NCBI RefSeq assembly: GCF_010500835.1
Contig: NZ_JAAAMJ010000002.1
Coordinates: 310,001-374,000 of the forward strand
Direction: 5' to 3'
DNA from: Aurantimonas aggregata
Lineage (GTDB): Bacteria; Pseudomonadota; Alphaproteobacteria; Rhizobiales; Rhizobiaceae
Length of the DNA: 64,000 nucleotides
Of the stretch, positions 10,431 through 19,621 are shown piece after piece; positions within the stretch are counted from its first letter, which is position 1, and each line of letters opens with the position of its first letter. Below the pieces are notes generated by a model that ran no database searches, was not told the origin of the DNA, and saw only the letters and a program-made list of their open reading frames with translations. Made by a program: the position numbers and the translations under genes.

Positions 10431-11102
10431 ATGGAATGGTTAGCCTATCTCGGGCCGCTCTCTGAGGGCGCCCTCGTCACCGCGCAGATCGCGGTCGCCT
10501 CGATGCTGCTCGGCGCGGCGTTCGCCTTCATCTTCGGAATCGGTAAGCTGTCGCGGGTCAGGGCCATCCGCTGGCTGTCGGTCTCCTATATCGAGATCTT
10601 CCGCGGCACTTCGCTGCTGGTGCAGCTGTTCTGGCTGTACTTCGCGCTGCCGCTGGCGGGCGAGGCGGTCGGCATCGACCTCCGCTTCGACCCGGTCACC
10701 GTCGGCATCCTGGCGCTGGCGCTGAATATCGGTGCCTACGGGGCAGAGGTGGTGCGCGGCGCGCTGCAGGCGGTGCACGGGGACCAGTTCGAGGCCGCCA
10801 GGGCGCTGAACTTCACCGACCGCCAGGCGATGTGGCGCATCGCCCTGCCACAGGCGATCCCGGAGATGATGCCGACCTTCGGCAATCTCGCCATCCAGAA
10901 CCTCAAGGATACCGCCCTGGTCTCGCTGATCAGCCTCGCGGACCTCGCCTTCCGGGCCGAACAGATCCGCAATTTCACCCAGGACAGCGTCACCGTCTAT
11001 TCGCTGGTGCTGCTGATGTATTTCGGCATGGCGCTCGTCCTGTCCGGTTTCATGAAGCTGCTCGAGCGCTCGGTCGGGCGCTGGCGCCGGACGGGAGCGT
11101 AA
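10431..11102 (+). CDS. ehuC: ABC transporter permease, EhuC-like
   Basis: 223-residue HisM-type inner-membrane permease with about five helices. The coupling helix EAA-type motif is [20 protein letters not shown]. The C-terminal half ([20 protein letters not shown]) resembles EhuC proteins. It starts at ATG 10431, 102 bp after the binding-protein gene, and ends 3 bp before the second permease. It would form the translocation path with the following permease. Confidence 0.8.
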   Translation: MEWLAYLGPLSEGALVTAQIAVASMLLGAAFAFIFGIGKLSRVRAIRWLSVSYIEIFRGTSLLVQLFWLYFALPLAGEAVGIDLRFDPVTVGILALALNIGAYGAEVVRGALQAVHGDQFEAARALNFTDRQAMWRIALPQAIPEMMPTFGNLAIQNLKDTALVSLISLADLAFRAEQIRNFTQDSVTVYSLVLLMYFGMALVLSGFMKLLERSVGRWRRTGA

Positions 11103-11105
11103 GCC

Positions 11106-11798
11106 ATGCTGTTCGGTTACGAATGGGACACGTCGAGCAATCTCGCCTTCGCGATCTCGATCCTGCCGATGCTGCTCTGGGGCCTGGTGGTGACGATCCA
11201 GGCCACGGCGCTCGGCTTCGTCATCGCGCTGGTGCTCGGCCTCTTCCTCGCGGTCCTCAAGGCCGCGCCGACGCGGCTGATCGCCTGGCCGGCCAAGGCG
11301 ATCGCAGAGTTCCTGCGCGATACACCACTGCTCGTGCAGCTGTTCTTCCTTTATTACGTGCTGCCGGAATTCGGCATCGTGCTGCCGGCCTTCATGACCG
11401 GGGCGCTGGCGCTGGGGCTGCAGTACAGTGCCTACATCTCAGAGGTCTATCGCGGCGGGCTCGAGGCGGTGGATCGTGGCCAGCACGAGGCGAGCCGCGC
11501 TTTGAACATCGCCTCCGGCCGGACCTTCACCCGCATCGTGCTGCCGCAGGCGATCCCGCGTATCATTCCGGCTCTCGGCAACTATCTCGTCTCGATGATG
11601 AAGGACGTGCCGATCCTGTCCGTCGTGACCGTGCTGGAAATGCTCAACGTCGCCAAGATCATCGGCGACCGGACCTTCAACTATCTGATCCCGCTGTCGA
11701 TGGTCGGCGGTCTCTACCTCATCCTGACGCTCATCGCCGCCGCCGGCGTGCGGGCGCTCGACACGAACCTGCCGAAGAGGGGGCTGCCGCTCCGATGA
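11106..11798 (+). CDS. ehuD: ABC transporter permease, EhuD-like
   Basis: 230-residue second permease of the HisM/GlnP class. The EAA loop reads [20 protein letters not shown], and the N-terminal [20 protein letters not shown] is characteristic of polar amino-acid permeases. The final [17 protein letters not shown] region resembles EhuD. Its stop overlaps the ATPase start in an ATGA, indicating translational coupling. Confidence 0.8.
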   Translation: MLFGYEWDTSSNLAFAISILPMLLWGLVVTIQATALGFVIALVLGLFLAVLKAAPTRLIAWPAKAIAEFLRDTPLLVQLFFLYYVLPEFGIVLPAFMTGALALGLQYSAYISEVYRGGLEAVDRGQHEASRALNIASGRTFTRIVLPQAIPRIIPALGNYLVSMMKDVPILSVVTVLEMLNVAKIIGDRTFNYLIPLSMVGGLYLILTLIAAAGVRALDTNLPKRGLPLR

Positions 11799-12571
11799 CC
11801 CAGCCGATCATAGAATTCGAGAACGTCGTCAAGCGCTTCGGGCCGGTCACCGTGCTCGACCGGCTGAACTTCAGCGTTCAGCCCGGCGAGAAGGTGACCA
11901 TCATCGGGCCTTCCGGCTCGGGCAAGTCGACGGTGCTGCGCATCCTGATGACGCTGGAGACGATCGACGACGGGATCGTCCGGGTCGAGGGCGAGCCGCT
12001 GTGGCACGAGGAGAGCGGTGGCGAGCTGAAGCCGGCCGGGGAAGCGCATCTGCGCCACATGCGCGAAAAGCTCGGCATGGTGTTCCAGAACTTCAACCTG
12101 TTCCCGCACATGACCGTGCGGCGCAACCTCACCGAGGCGCCGCGCACCGTGCTCGGCCTGCCGAAGGCCGAAGCCAACGACCGCGCCGAGGAACTGCTCG
12201 ACATGGTCGGGCTGGTCGACCAGGCGGACAAGTTTCCTGGCCAGCTCTCCGGCGGCCAGCAACAGCGCGTCGGCATCGCAAGGGCGCTGGCGATGCGGCC
12301 GAAGGTGATGCTGTTCGACGAACCGACCTCGGCGCTCGACCCCGAACTCGTCGGCGACGTCCTCAACGTCATCCGTCAGCTCGCCGAGGAGCACGACCTC
12401 ACCATGCTGCTGGTGACCCACGAGATGCGCTTTGCCCGCGAGATCTCAGACCGGATCCTGTTCTTCGACGGCGGCACGATCTGCGAGGAAGGCACGCCCG
12501 CGACGATCTTCGGCGAGCCGAAGCAGGAGCGCACGCGCGAATTCCTCAAGGCGGTGCTCGACAACGGCTGA
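11795..12571 (+). CDS. ehuA: ABC transporter ATP-binding protein, EhuA-like
   Basis: 258-residue ATPase with Walker A GPSGSGKS, signature [15 protein letters not shown], Walker [13 protein letters not shown] and H-loop VTHEM. The insertion between Walker A and the Q-loop ([21 protein letters not shown]) is longer than in generic GlnQ and is typical of EhuA-like ATPases. The ATG overlaps the ehuD stop. In the described S. meliloti ehu operon the ATPase gene comes first; here it is last, and no ectoine-degradation (eut/doe) gene is in view. Confidence 0.82.
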   Translation: MTQPIIEFENVVKRFGPVTVLDRLNFSVQPGEKVTIIGPSGSGKSTVLRILMTLETIDDGIVRVEGEPLWHEESGGELKPAGEAHLRHMREKLGMVFQNFNLFPHMTVRRNLTEAPRTVLGLPKAEANDRAEELLDMVGLVDQADKFPGQLSGGQQQRVGIARALAMRPKVMLFDEPTSALDPELVGDVLNVIRQLAEEHDLTMLLVTHEMRFAREISDRILFFDGGTICEEGTPATIFGEPKQERTREFLKAVLDNG

Positions 12572-12580
12572 GCCCTCGGC

Positions 12581-13171
12581 TCAGACCAGCGGCACGCCGG
12601 TGAGATCCATGACGGCGCCGTAGCTGACCAGCGACGAGACGACCATCAGCGTGGTGACGGCGAAGGCGCCGCCGATATCCTTGCCGGTGGCGACATAGAT
12701 CAGCCGCACCGTCAGCCCGATCGAGGCGAAGCTGACGATAACGCCGAGCAGCGCCGTCGCCTCGCTGGCGCCGAGCAGCAGCAGGAGCAGCCAGTACGGG
12801 GCAAAGGCCCAGGCCAGCAGCGCGCCGCCCCAGTTGGTCGCGACCACCAGCGGCACGATCTTCTTCGAATAGCCGATATGCCTGGCTGCCAGCATCAGGA
12901 CGATGATCGGCAGCAGCCAGCCGGTGACGTCGGCGAGCGCATGCGCGGCGTAGATGATGACGGGACCGGCTTCAGCGACCGGGGCGTCGCGCTCGATGGC
13001 CTCGTATTCGATCCAGGAGAGCGCGATCGGCGGCAAGGCCACGACGATCGCCGAGAACGACTGCCAGAACCCGTCGGCCGACAGATCGAGGCGCCGCAGA
13101 CCCTCGCTCTTGCCGCTCATCAGCAGCAAAGCGCCGGAGAAATACCGCAGCACGTCGTCGAAACTCGGCAC
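12581..13171 (-). CDS. Conserved integral membrane protein of unknown function, next to dapE
   Basis: About 196 residues with four to five hydrophobic segments (for example FSAIVVALPPIALSWI, LLPIIVLMLAA, WLLLLLLGA, TTLMVVSSLVSYGAVM). I recognise it only as a conserved neighbour of dapE in related bacteria. A GTG at 13171, 5 bp beyond the dapE stop, gives an N-terminus MPSFDDVLRYFSGALLL that looks natural. The longest frame starts at 13216 and would overlap dapE by 41 bp. No clear Shine-Dalgarno supports either, so translational coupling to dapE is possible. No enzymatic motif seen. Confidence 0.7.
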   Translation of the reverse strand: MPSFDDVLRYFSGALLLMSGKSEGLRRLDLSADGFWQSFSAIVVALPPIALSWIEYEAIERDAPVAEAGPVIIYAAHALADVTGWLLPIIVLMLAARHIGYSKKIVPLVVATNWGGALLAWAFAPYWLLLLLLGASEATALLGVIVSFASIGLTVRLIYVATGKDIGGAFAVTTLMVVSSLVSYGAVMDLTGVPLV

Positions 13172-13175
13172 CAGA

Positions 13176-14369
13176 TCAGGGGCGGGCGGCAAACCAGCGG
13201 GTGATGAAGGCTTCATAGATCTGCGTCAGTCCTTCGAGATCGACCAGAGCGACCCTCTCATTGGCCATGTGCATCGTCTTGCCGACAAGTCCGAATTCGA
13301 CAACCGGACAACAATCTTTGATGAAGCGGGCGTCGGAGGTGCCGCCGGATGTCGACAATTCCGGCGTCCGGCCCGTCACTTCGGCGATCGCTGCCATCAG
13401 CGACTGCGTCAATGCGTCGTCGCGGGTGACGAAGGCTTCGGCCGGCCGCTCGCGCCAGACGACCTCCACCGCGGCGGCGGCGCGCCCCGGCCGCAGAAGG
13501 GACGTGCCGGCCGCCAGGTCGATCCGGCGCTGCAGTTCGTGGGCGAGCGTCTCCGGGGTCCAAAGATCGTTGAAGCGGACGTTAAAATAGAGGCGGGCGC
13601 GGGCCGCGATGACATTGACCGAAGGATTGCCGGTATCGATCGACGTCACCTCGAGATTCGACGCCGGGAAGCGGTCGGTGCCCTCGTCGAGAGGGTCGGC
13701 CATCAGCGCCTCGGCGATGGCGACGACGGTGCGCACAGGATTGTCGGCGACATCGGGATAGGCGACGTGGCCCTGGAGGCCGGTCACCCTCACCTCGCCC
13801 GAGAGCGAGCCGCGCCGGCCGACCTTGATCATGTCGCCCAGCACCGCACGGTTGGTCGGCTCGCCGACGACGCAGGCGTCGAAACGTTCGCCGCGTTCCG
13901 TGGCCCAGTCGAGCAGCTTGACGGTGCCGTTCACCGCCGGTCCCTCCTCGTCGCCGGTAATCAGCAGCGAGATCTGGCCGGCCGGGAGGTCGCCCCGCGC
14001 TTCGAGCCGCGCCACGGCGGCGACGAAGGCGGCGATCCCACCCTTCATGTCGACCGCGCCGCGCCCGAACATCTCGCCGTCGACGATTGCGGCGGCGAAC
14101 GGGTCGTGGAGCCAGTCGCCGCTGTCGCCCGGCGGGACGACGTCGGTGTGGCCGGCGAAGGTAAGATGCGGCCCGGTCTCGCCCTTGCGGGCAAAAAGGT
14201 TCTCGACATCGGGCGTGCCGGTATCGCTGAACACCGGGCGCTCGACGGCGAAGCCGAGCGGCGCCAGCATCGCGGCAAGCGTGGCAAGGGATCCGGCCTC
14301 CTCCGGCGTGACGGAGGGGCAGCGGATCAGCGCCGCGAGGACGGCGGATGGATCGGTCGTATCGGTCAT
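13176..14369 (-). CDS. dapE: Succinyl-diaminopimelate desuccinylase
   Basis: Zinc-dependent M20 amidase that hydrolyses N-succinyl-LL-diaminopimelate in lysine and peptidoglycan precursor synthesis. 397 residues. Metal-site motifs are FAGHTDVVPPGD, GRGAVDMKGGIAAF and ITGDEEGPAVNGT; the dimerisation domain sits in the middle and the C-terminal STSGGTSDARFIK is typical of DapE. dapD, which makes the succinylated precursor, lies 2.1 kb away on the same strand. Confidence 0.96.
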   Translation of the reverse strand: MTDTTDPSAVLAALIRCPSVTPEEAGSLATLAAMLAPLGFAVERPVFSDTGTPDVENLFARKGETGPHLTFAGHTDVVPPGDSGDWLHDPFAAAIVDGEMFGRGAVDMKGGIAAFVAAVARLEARGDLPAGQISLLITGDEEGPAVNGTVKLLDWATERGERFDACVVGEPTNRAVLGDMIKVGRRGSLSGEVRVTGLQGHVAYPDVADNPVRTVVAIAEALMADPLDEGTDRFPASNLEVTSIDTGNPSVNVIAARARLYFNVRFNDLWTPETLAHELQRRIDLAAGTSLLRPGRAAAAVEVVWRERPAEAFVTRDDALTQSLMAAIAEVTGRTPELSTSGGTSDARFIKDCCPVVEFGLVGKTMHMANERVALVDLEGLTQIYEAFITRWFAARP

Positions 14370-14491
14370 GTCCCCAGATAGCCGAGATGATGCGCGCCCG
14401 CCACAGATGCCTGGGGACCGACCACGGTGCCGGTTCTCCCGGGCTTTGTGGCGGCCGCGCCACGTTTCCGCCGCGTTCCCGGCTGAAAGCG

Positions 14492-14505
14492 TTAACCGGG
14501 GTTAA
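14492..14505. promoter_or_regulatory. Palindromic TTAACC-GG-GGTTAA motif upstream of the transglycosylase gene
   Basis: Two TTAA half-sites with dyad symmetry and a 6-bp interval lie 18 bp before the ATG at 14524. It resembles a CtrA site, but the consensus spacing is 7, so the assignment is weak. Confidence 0.25.
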
Positions 14506-14523
14506 TTGCTGCGAGGGGACTTC

Positions 14524-15606
14524 ATGGGATCGGGGGATCGGGCCGCCACCGGCGTGCAACGGCTTCGTCTGTTGCCGCTCGCCGGCATCGCGGCGCTTCT
14601 GGCGCTCTCCGGCTGCATTGCCGACGGGCCGGGTGGCTCGCCGCTCGCTCTAGGCGCCGCGGCCACCGAAGCCGACGCGACCGAAAAGACCGAAACCGCC
14701 GAAGCTGCTCCTGCCACCGCGCCGTCCGAGAAGGACGTCAAGATCGCCGCTCGCGAAGCCCGCCAGGCAGCCGAGTCAGGCACGATTTCCGGCAGCGCCG
14801 CGCTCGACCAGCTGATCGAGAAGCACGCGCTGAATGCCGGCATCCCGCCCGCACTGGCCTATGCCGTCGTCCGCGTCGAAAGCCGCTACAATCCCAAGGC
14901 CAAGGGTGCCGGCGGCGTCTACGGGCTCAGCCAGATCAAGCCGGCGACGGCGCGCAGCATGGGCTTTGCCGGCTCGCCGAGCGATCTGTTCGACGCCGAC
15001 ACCAACCTCACCTACGGCATGAAGTATCTGAAGGGCGCCTGGGAACAGGGCGGCCATGACGTCTGCAAGGCGTCGATGAAATACAAAGGCGGCCACCGCA
15101 CCACCCGCATGAGCCAGTCGGCGGCGCGCTACTGCTCGGCGGTGAAGGCCCACATGGCCGAGGTCAACAAGCGGCGGGGCGTGGCAACGCCGGCCGAGGC
15201 GGCGCCGGAAGAGGAAAAGGGCCTGCTCGGCACGATGATCGCCGCGATCCAGCCGAAGCCGGCGTCGGCGAGCGAGACGCCGGCGGCAACGGCACAGGCG
15301 GCCGCGAAAGTTCAGGCAAAGCCCGCCGAGGCGACCGCAACCGCGTCGGTCGCGTCACCGGTCAAGCCTTCGGCACAGACGGCCGTGGCGACTGCCCTCG
15401 CCCCGACGGAAAAGACCGCCGTTCCGTCCCTGCCCACATCAGCCGAGACGACCGAAGTGGCCGCGGCGCCGGTTCCGTCATCCGCCAAGGGCGGCCGGGT
15501 CGCCGCCGTGACGGAAGAGCCCGGCATCAACGACGATGCGCTGGCAGCGCGCATGGGCTTCGACGACGAGGTCGCGCCCCTTCTGCGCGGTGCAGAGGCT
15601 GAGTAA
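14524..15606 (+). CDS. Lytic transglycosylase lipoprotein (SLT domain)
   Basis: 360 residues. The lipobox LALSGC places the acylated cysteine at 31. A charged Ala/Glu/Thr-rich spacer leads to a soluble-lytic-transglycosylase domain (about 92-205) with catalytic Glu near 119 in VVRVESRYNP, then YGLSQIKPATARSMGF and NLTYGMKYLKG. The C-terminal 140 residues are an Ala/Pro/Thr/Glu-rich low-complexity tail. ATG 14524 has an excellent GAGGGG site 7 bases upstream; the TTG at 14506 is less likely. It should cleave peptidoglycan glycan strands from the outer or inner membrane. Confidence 0.88.
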   Translation: MGSGDRAATGVQRLRLLPLAGIAALLALSGCIADGPGGSPLALGAAATEADATEKTETAEAAPATAPSEKDVKIAAREARQAAESGTISGSAALDQLIEKHALNAGIPPALAYAVVRVESRYNPKAKGAGGVYGLSQIKPATARSMGFAGSPSDLFDADTNLTYGMKYLKGAWEQGGHDVCKASMKYKGGHRTTRMSQSAARYCSAVKAHMAEVNKRRGVATPAEAAPEEEKGLLGTMIAAIQPKPASASETPAATAQAAAKVQAKPAEATATASVASPVKPSAQTAVATALAPTEKTAVPSLPTSAETTEVAAAPVPSSAKGGRVAAVTEEPGINDDALAARMGFDDEVAPLLRGAEAE

Positions 15607-15635
15607 CACTGCGAACGGGTGAAAGTCCGGCTGCC

Positions 15636-16421
15636 TCAGTCGCCGCGCCGGTCGGTGACGACGAGCATCGGCCCCAGCCGGTCCCGGCGGTAGGCAATGT
15701 TGGCGTCGGGATAATACAGGCTCGACACCTGGCCGTCGAAGAACAACGCGTCGCGGCAGCCGAGCTGGTCGCGGAAGAACAACCCGAAGTCCCAGAAATT
15801 CACCGCCTGGCGCGACAGCACAAGGCGGACGGTGCGCCCGTCATCGCTGGCGCAGACGCCGTTGCGCACATAGCGGCTGTCGGACCCGTCGATGAAACGC
15901 GGATGCAGTTCGCCGTCGATGAGCAGCATCGGCCCGGACTGGGTGGCGAGGTCCGGGTTGTGGTCGCCGGCGACATAGGCGCCGGTCTCCATCACCCGCG
16001 CCTTGCCGTCCTCGACGAGGAACACGCCGTTCGGCTGCAGCGAATAGTTGCCGCTCCCCGTGCCGCGCACCAGCGGACTGATCTCGCGGCCATCCTGAAT
16101 CGCCAGGCCGACCGGGCGCCGGTCCTCGTGGTACATGCCAGCATTCATGATCAGGCGGACGCGTGCGCCCTCGACGCTGGCGCTGGCCCGTTCGAAGGTC
16201 TCGTAGGGACGGCCGTCCGCGGCCGCGGCCCGCAGCGAAACGTCATAGCGATCGAGCGGCACGTCGCAGACGATGTACTCGACGCCGGACGCCGTCTCGG
16301 TGCGGCAGATCCCGTCATGGCCAGCAGGAATGGTCGGCATCGGCTGCAGCCAGCCGAGCAGGCTGCCGAAGGCCGCCAGCGACACCGGCCAGACGCTGTT
16401 CAGACGGGTTCGCCCAGCCAT
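15636..16421 (-). CDS. Phosphodiester glycosidase (NAGPA/DUF2233) family protein, exported
   Basis: 261 residues from ATG 16421, preceded by GGAGAGG; the open frame continues far upstream but that part has no family character. A short hydrophobic N-terminus (VWPVSLAAFGSLLGWL) is a signal or anchor. The core shows RLIMNAGMYHEDRRPVGLAI, SGPMLLIDGELHP and the late CRDALFFDGQVSSLYYP, which match the phosphodiester-glycosidase fold (N-acetylglucosamine-1-phosphodiester alpha-GlcNAcase relatives, often linked to exopolysaccharide or cell-wall glycans). Substrate unknown. It lies 50 bp downstream of dapD on the same strand. Confidence 0.75.
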   Translation of the reverse strand: MAGRTRLNSVWPVSLAAFGSLLGWLQPMPTIPAGHDGICRTETASGVEYIVCDVPLDRYDVSLRAAAADGRPYETFERASASVEGARVRLIMNAGMYHEDRRPVGLAIQDGREISPLVRGTGSGNYSLQPNGVFLVEDGKARVMETGAYVAGDHNPDLATQSGPMLLIDGELHPRFIDGSDSRYVRNGVCASDDGRTVRLVLSRQAVNFWDFGLFFRDQLGCRDALFFDGQVSSLYYPDANIAYRRDRLGPMLVVTDRRGD

Positions 16422-16471
16422 GATCCTCTCCGTCGCTGGATATCGGCTGCCCGGCGCGCGGCGCCAAGCGA

Positions 16472-17329
16472 TCAGCTGCGCAGCAGCTCGTTGATCGAGG
16501 TCTTCGAGCGCGTGCGCTCGTCCACCCGCTTGACGATCACCGCGCAGTAGAGGCTTGGGCCCGGCTCGCCATTGCCCATCGGCTTGGCCGCCGGCAGGGA
16601 ACCTGCGACCACCACCGAATAGGGCGGGACCTCGCCATAGGTGATCGAGCCGGTGGCGCGGTCGACGATCTTGGTCGACTGACCGATGAAGACACCCATG
16701 CCGAGGACCGAACCCTCGCGCACGATGCAGCCCTCGACTACCTCGGAGCGGGCGCCGATGAAGCAATTGTCCTCGATGATCGTCGGGCCGGCCTGAAGCG
16801 GCTCCAGCACGCCGCCGATGCCGACGCCGCCGGAGAGGTGCACGTTCTTGCCGATCTGGGCGCAGGAGCCGACCGTCGCCCAGCCGTCGACCATCGAGCC
16901 GCTATCGACATAGGCGCCGAGATTGACGAAGGACGGCATCAGGACGACGTCCCTGCCGATGAAGGCGCCCTTGCGGACGATGGAGCCCGGCACGGCGCGC
17001 AGGCCGGCCTCGCGGAACCGGTTCGCGCCCCAGCCGGCGAATTTCGAGGGCACCTTGTCCCACCAGGTGGCGCCGCCGGCGCCGCCATCGATGACCGTCA
17101 TGTCGTTGAGCCGGAACGACAGCAGCACTGCCTTCTTCAGCCACTGATGCACCGTCCAGGCGCCGTCGTCGCCGCGCGTCGCGACGCGCGCCTCGCCCCG
17201 GTCGAGCATCTCCAGCGCCGCCTCGACCGCCTCGCGTACCGCGCCGGTGGTCGAGGCGGAGATGGCGTCGCGCTCGTCGAAGGCGCGTTCGATCGTCGAT
17301 TCGAGGGCGGCGCGGTCGGGCGCGGTCAT
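16472..17329 (-). CDS. dapD: 2,3,4,5-tetrahydropyridine-2,6-dicarboxylate N-succinyltransferase
   Basis: Succinylates tetrahydrodipicolinate in the succinylase branch of DAP/lysine synthesis. 285 residues, the normal length, beginning [20 protein letters not shown]. The left-handed beta-helix hexapeptide repeats are plain between about 110 and 230 ([30 protein letters not shown]). The frame is open for another 960 bp upstream, but that part is antisense to the LOG gene and is not coding. Confidence 0.96.
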   Translation of the reverse strand: MTAPDRAALESTIERAFDERDAISASTTGAVREAVEAALEMLDRGEARVATRGDDGAWTVHQWLKKAVLLSFRLNDMTVIDGGAGGATWWDKVPSKFAGWGANRFREAGLRAVPGSIVRKGAFIGRDVVLMPSFVNLGAYVDSGSMVDGWATVGSCAQIGKNVHLSGGVGIGGVLEPLQAGPTIIEDNCFIGARSEVVEGCIVREGSVLGMGVFIGQSTKIVDRATGSITYGEVPPYSVVVAGSLPAAKPMGNGEPGPSLYCAVIVKRVDERTRSKTSINELLRS

Positions 17330-17440
17330 CGGCAGGCTCCTGGAAAAGCGGAAGAAACGGGCGGCTGGCGCCCTGTCGAAATCGGCCCGGACCCTAGTTG
17401 AAGGCCCCTGAGGAATCAATTCGAAGCAGGCGAGGCACTC

Positions 17441-18292
17441 GTGACGCAGCAGACACCCCGCGACCACAACGGCTGGGATCCGTTTCCCAGTTCGCAGCGG
17501 GACAAGCAGGACGTGAAGGCCCTCCCCGCGACGCCGCAGACCCGTTCGCCCACCTACCGGCTGGCCTATGACGATGCGGACTTCATGACCCGCGAGGAAC
17601 TGCGCGGTGTCCGGTTGCAGCTCGAGCTGACCAAGCCGGAAATGGCGCTCAACGACGCGGGCATCGTCTCGACGGTCATCCTGTTCGGCGGGGCGCGCAT
17701 CCCGGAACCCGGCAAGGACGCGTGGGCGGCCCGCACTCCGGAGCAGAAGCGCAATCTCGAGGCGAATTCGCGCTATTACGAGGAAGCGCGGCGCTTCGCC
17801 CGCTTCGCCTCGCAGCACTCGGCCGATACGCATGGGGGCAAGGAATTCGTCATCGTCACCGGCGGCGGTCCCGGCGTGATGGAAGCCGGCAATCGCGGCG
17901 CCGCCGATGTCGGGGCCGTATCGATCGCCCTCAACATCACCCTGCCGCACGAACAGGCGCCGAACCCCTACACGACGCCGGAACTCTCGTTCAACTTCCA
18001 CTATTTCGCGATCCGCAAGATGCACTTCCTGCTGCGGGCGAAGGCGATGGCGATCTTTCCGGGCGGCTTCGGTACGCTGGACGAGTTGTTCGAGGGCCTG
18101 ACTCTGATCCAGACACGGCGGATGCAGCGCATCCCGGTGATCCTGTTCGGCGAGGAATTCTGGCGCCGCGTCATCAATTTCGAGGCGCTGGCCGAGGAAG
18201 GCACGATCGCACCGTCCGATCTCGACCTCATCACCTTCGCCGATACGGCGGAAGATGGCTGGCAGGCGATCCGCAACTTCTACGAATTCTGA
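17441..18292 (+). CDS. LOG/TIGR00730-family Rossmann-fold protein
   Basis: 283 residues with the family signatures GGGPGVMEA (141-149) and PGGFGTLDE (207-215). These define the nucleoside-monophosphate phosphoribohydrolase (cytokinin-activating 'Lonely Guy') family. The bacterial enzyme releases bases from nucleoside 5'-monophosphates; physiological substrate here unknown. The long N-terminal extension (about 75 residues before the first strand) is typical of the longer alphaproteobacterial subgroup. The start is a GTG at 17441 behind an AGGCGAGG stretch, divergent from dapD. Confidence 0.82.
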   Translation: MTQQTPRDHNGWDPFPSSQRDKQDVKALPATPQTRSPTYRLAYDDADFMTREELRGVRLQLELTKPEMALNDAGIVSTVILFGGARIPEPGKDAWAARTPEQKRNLEANSRYYEEARRFARFASQHSADTHGGKEFVIVTGGGPGVMEAGNRGAADVGAVSIALNITLPHEQAPNPYTTPELSFNFHYFAIRKMHFLLRAKAMAIFPGGFGTLDELFEGLTLIQTRRMQRIPVILFGEEFWRRVINFEALAEEGTIAPSDLDLITFADTAEDGWQAIRNFYEF

Positions 18293-18298
18293 CAAATC

Positions 18299-18330
18299 CC
18301 GCCGGCTGCGCCTTCGGGGTCAGTCGGCGG
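18299..18330. terminator. Possible bidirectional hairpin between convergent genes
   Basis: A 10-bp GC stem (CCGCCGGCTG with CAGTCGGCGG, one G-U pair) sits between the stop of the LOG gene and the stop codon of the ChaN-like gene. There is no T-run on either side, so it is only a weak candidate terminator. Confidence 0.3.
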
Positions 18331-19621
18331 CGCGGCCCATCCGCTCGCGCAGCTCGGCGCAATGGTCGGTGACGTCCGCGCGCGGCGTGAAGATGGTGAA
18401 GTCGTAGGGTGCGGGAGCGTCCTGGACGAGACCGTAATCGGCCTGGGAACCGGCCGAACCGCTGACTTCGACCATCTGTACGGAGACCGACTTCGAATCC
18501 GGCTCGCGAGCCGCGATGATGGCAGGGACCGCCCGGTCCTTGCGGACATGGCCGGAACCAGCGATCAGCACCGCACTGCCGCTCTCCCGGGCCGCGCCGA
18601 TCAGCGCATCGGCAAGGGCGCCGTCGCGGGCACGCTGGACGACGCTCATCGGCTCGATCGCCGCATCCGGCATCAGGCCGCAATGGGCGTCGCGGATGGC
18701 ATCGGCCAGTTCCGCAGATTGCGTTTCGGGCAGCGAGCCATTCAGCGACAGGCGCTCGACGTCGACGGCGGACAGCGCCTCGAGGCCGCCCTTCGAGATC
18801 GCGCCGACCATTGCCTCGTCGAGATTGCCGGCGGCCATCGTCAGATCGTTTTCGACCACGGCTTCAAAGATCGGGCGATAGATCGAGAAATTCGGCCAGC
18901 CGCGCTCGGTCCATTCGAGCTGGCGGGCAAGTTCCTCCAGATCGCCGTCGCCGGCATCGCGGAAGCTCTCGAGGGCGGTGCTGAAACGCTCGGGCACCAT
19001 CTCGAACACCACGGACGGCGTCTTGCCGGCGTGTGCCAGATCGGCGACGATGTCGGCCTGCAGGCGATGATGGTCGGGATTGTCGTGGATCTCGCCGAGG
19101 AGCACGTAGCGGGCGGCTCCGGCCTCTTCGAGCAGCGCGCTGGCGCTCGAGGGCAGGCCATCACCGCGGAAGACGCCACCCACGAGCGGGTTTTCGACGA
19201 AGTGCCGGGAGGCCCAACGCGGCGCATCGGAATCGAACAGCTTGGTCGCGGTGACCACAGCCTCGTCGTCGACGGCCAGTTCGGCGACGTCGATGGTCTC
19301 GGCGGCGCGGTCGCCCGCAGCGGCAAGCCGCGCCAGTTCGCTGACGGAGCTCGCATCGTCGTCCAGCGAGATCGTCGGCTGCGGATCGGTCGAACCGGCA
19401 CCGCCAAAGGGTGCCGCCGTCGCTATCGCGACGAAGGTATCGCCGCCGCCGCGACTGTAGGGCAGGCGAACGCGATCGTCGGGCTTGGGCGGAACGAAGG
19501 TCGCATCATCGGTCGCGGCCAACGGGAGGTTCGCCACGATGCGCTCGACATTGCCGGCCGCCGCGTAGCCGAGGCCCGCGAAGACGGCGATGCCAGCAGG
19601 TATCCAGACGAAGCGTCCCAA
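18320..19621 (-). CDS. ChaN/haem-binding (Cofac_haem_bdg) family protein
   Basis: 433 residues. The N-terminus has one hydrophobic segment (VWIPAGIAVFAGLGYAAAG), so the protein is probably exported or anchored. After a poorly conserved spacer of about 110 residues comes the family opening YVLLGEIHDNPDHHRLQADI, then SVVFEMVPE, DLTMAAGNLDE and AVLIAGSGHVRKDRAVP. These match ChaN-like iron-regulated lipoproteins that bind haem in Campylobacter. No lipobox is visible. The spacer and the absent lipobox make it longer than the classic 250-290-residue family member. Confidence 0.75.
   Translation of the reverse strand: MGRFVWIPAGIAVFAGLGYAAAGNVERIVANLPLAATDDATFVPPKPDDRVRLPYSRGGGDTFVAIATAAPFGGAGSTDPQPTISLDDDASSVSELARLAAAGDRAAETIDVAELAVDDEAVVTATKLFDSDAPRWASRHFVENPLVGGVFRGDGLPSSASALLEEAGAARYVLLGEIHDNPDHHRLQADIVADLAHAGKTPSVVFEMVPERFSTALESFRDAGDGDLEELARQLEWTERGWPNFSIYRPIFEAVVENDLTMAAGNLDEAMVGAISKGGLEALSAVDVERLSLNGSLPETQSAELADAIRDAHCGLMPDAAIEPMSVVQRARDGALADALIGAARESGSAVLIAGSGHVRKDRAVPAIIAAREPDSKSVSVQMVEVSGSAGSQADYGLVQDAPAPYDFTIFTPRADVTDHCAELRERMGRAAD

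Noticed and set aside
14686-15580. Low-complexity Ala/Thr/Glu/Pro codon repeats in the transglycosylase gene as a DNA repeat array
   Set aside because: The repeats are at amino-acid level only; no regular DNA unit or spacer pattern is present, so it is not a CRISPR or satellite.
17330-18295. Upstream extension of the dapD frame, antisense to the LOG-family gene
   Set aside because: DapD has its normal length from 17329; the extension has no domain and overlaps a recognisable gene on the other strand.
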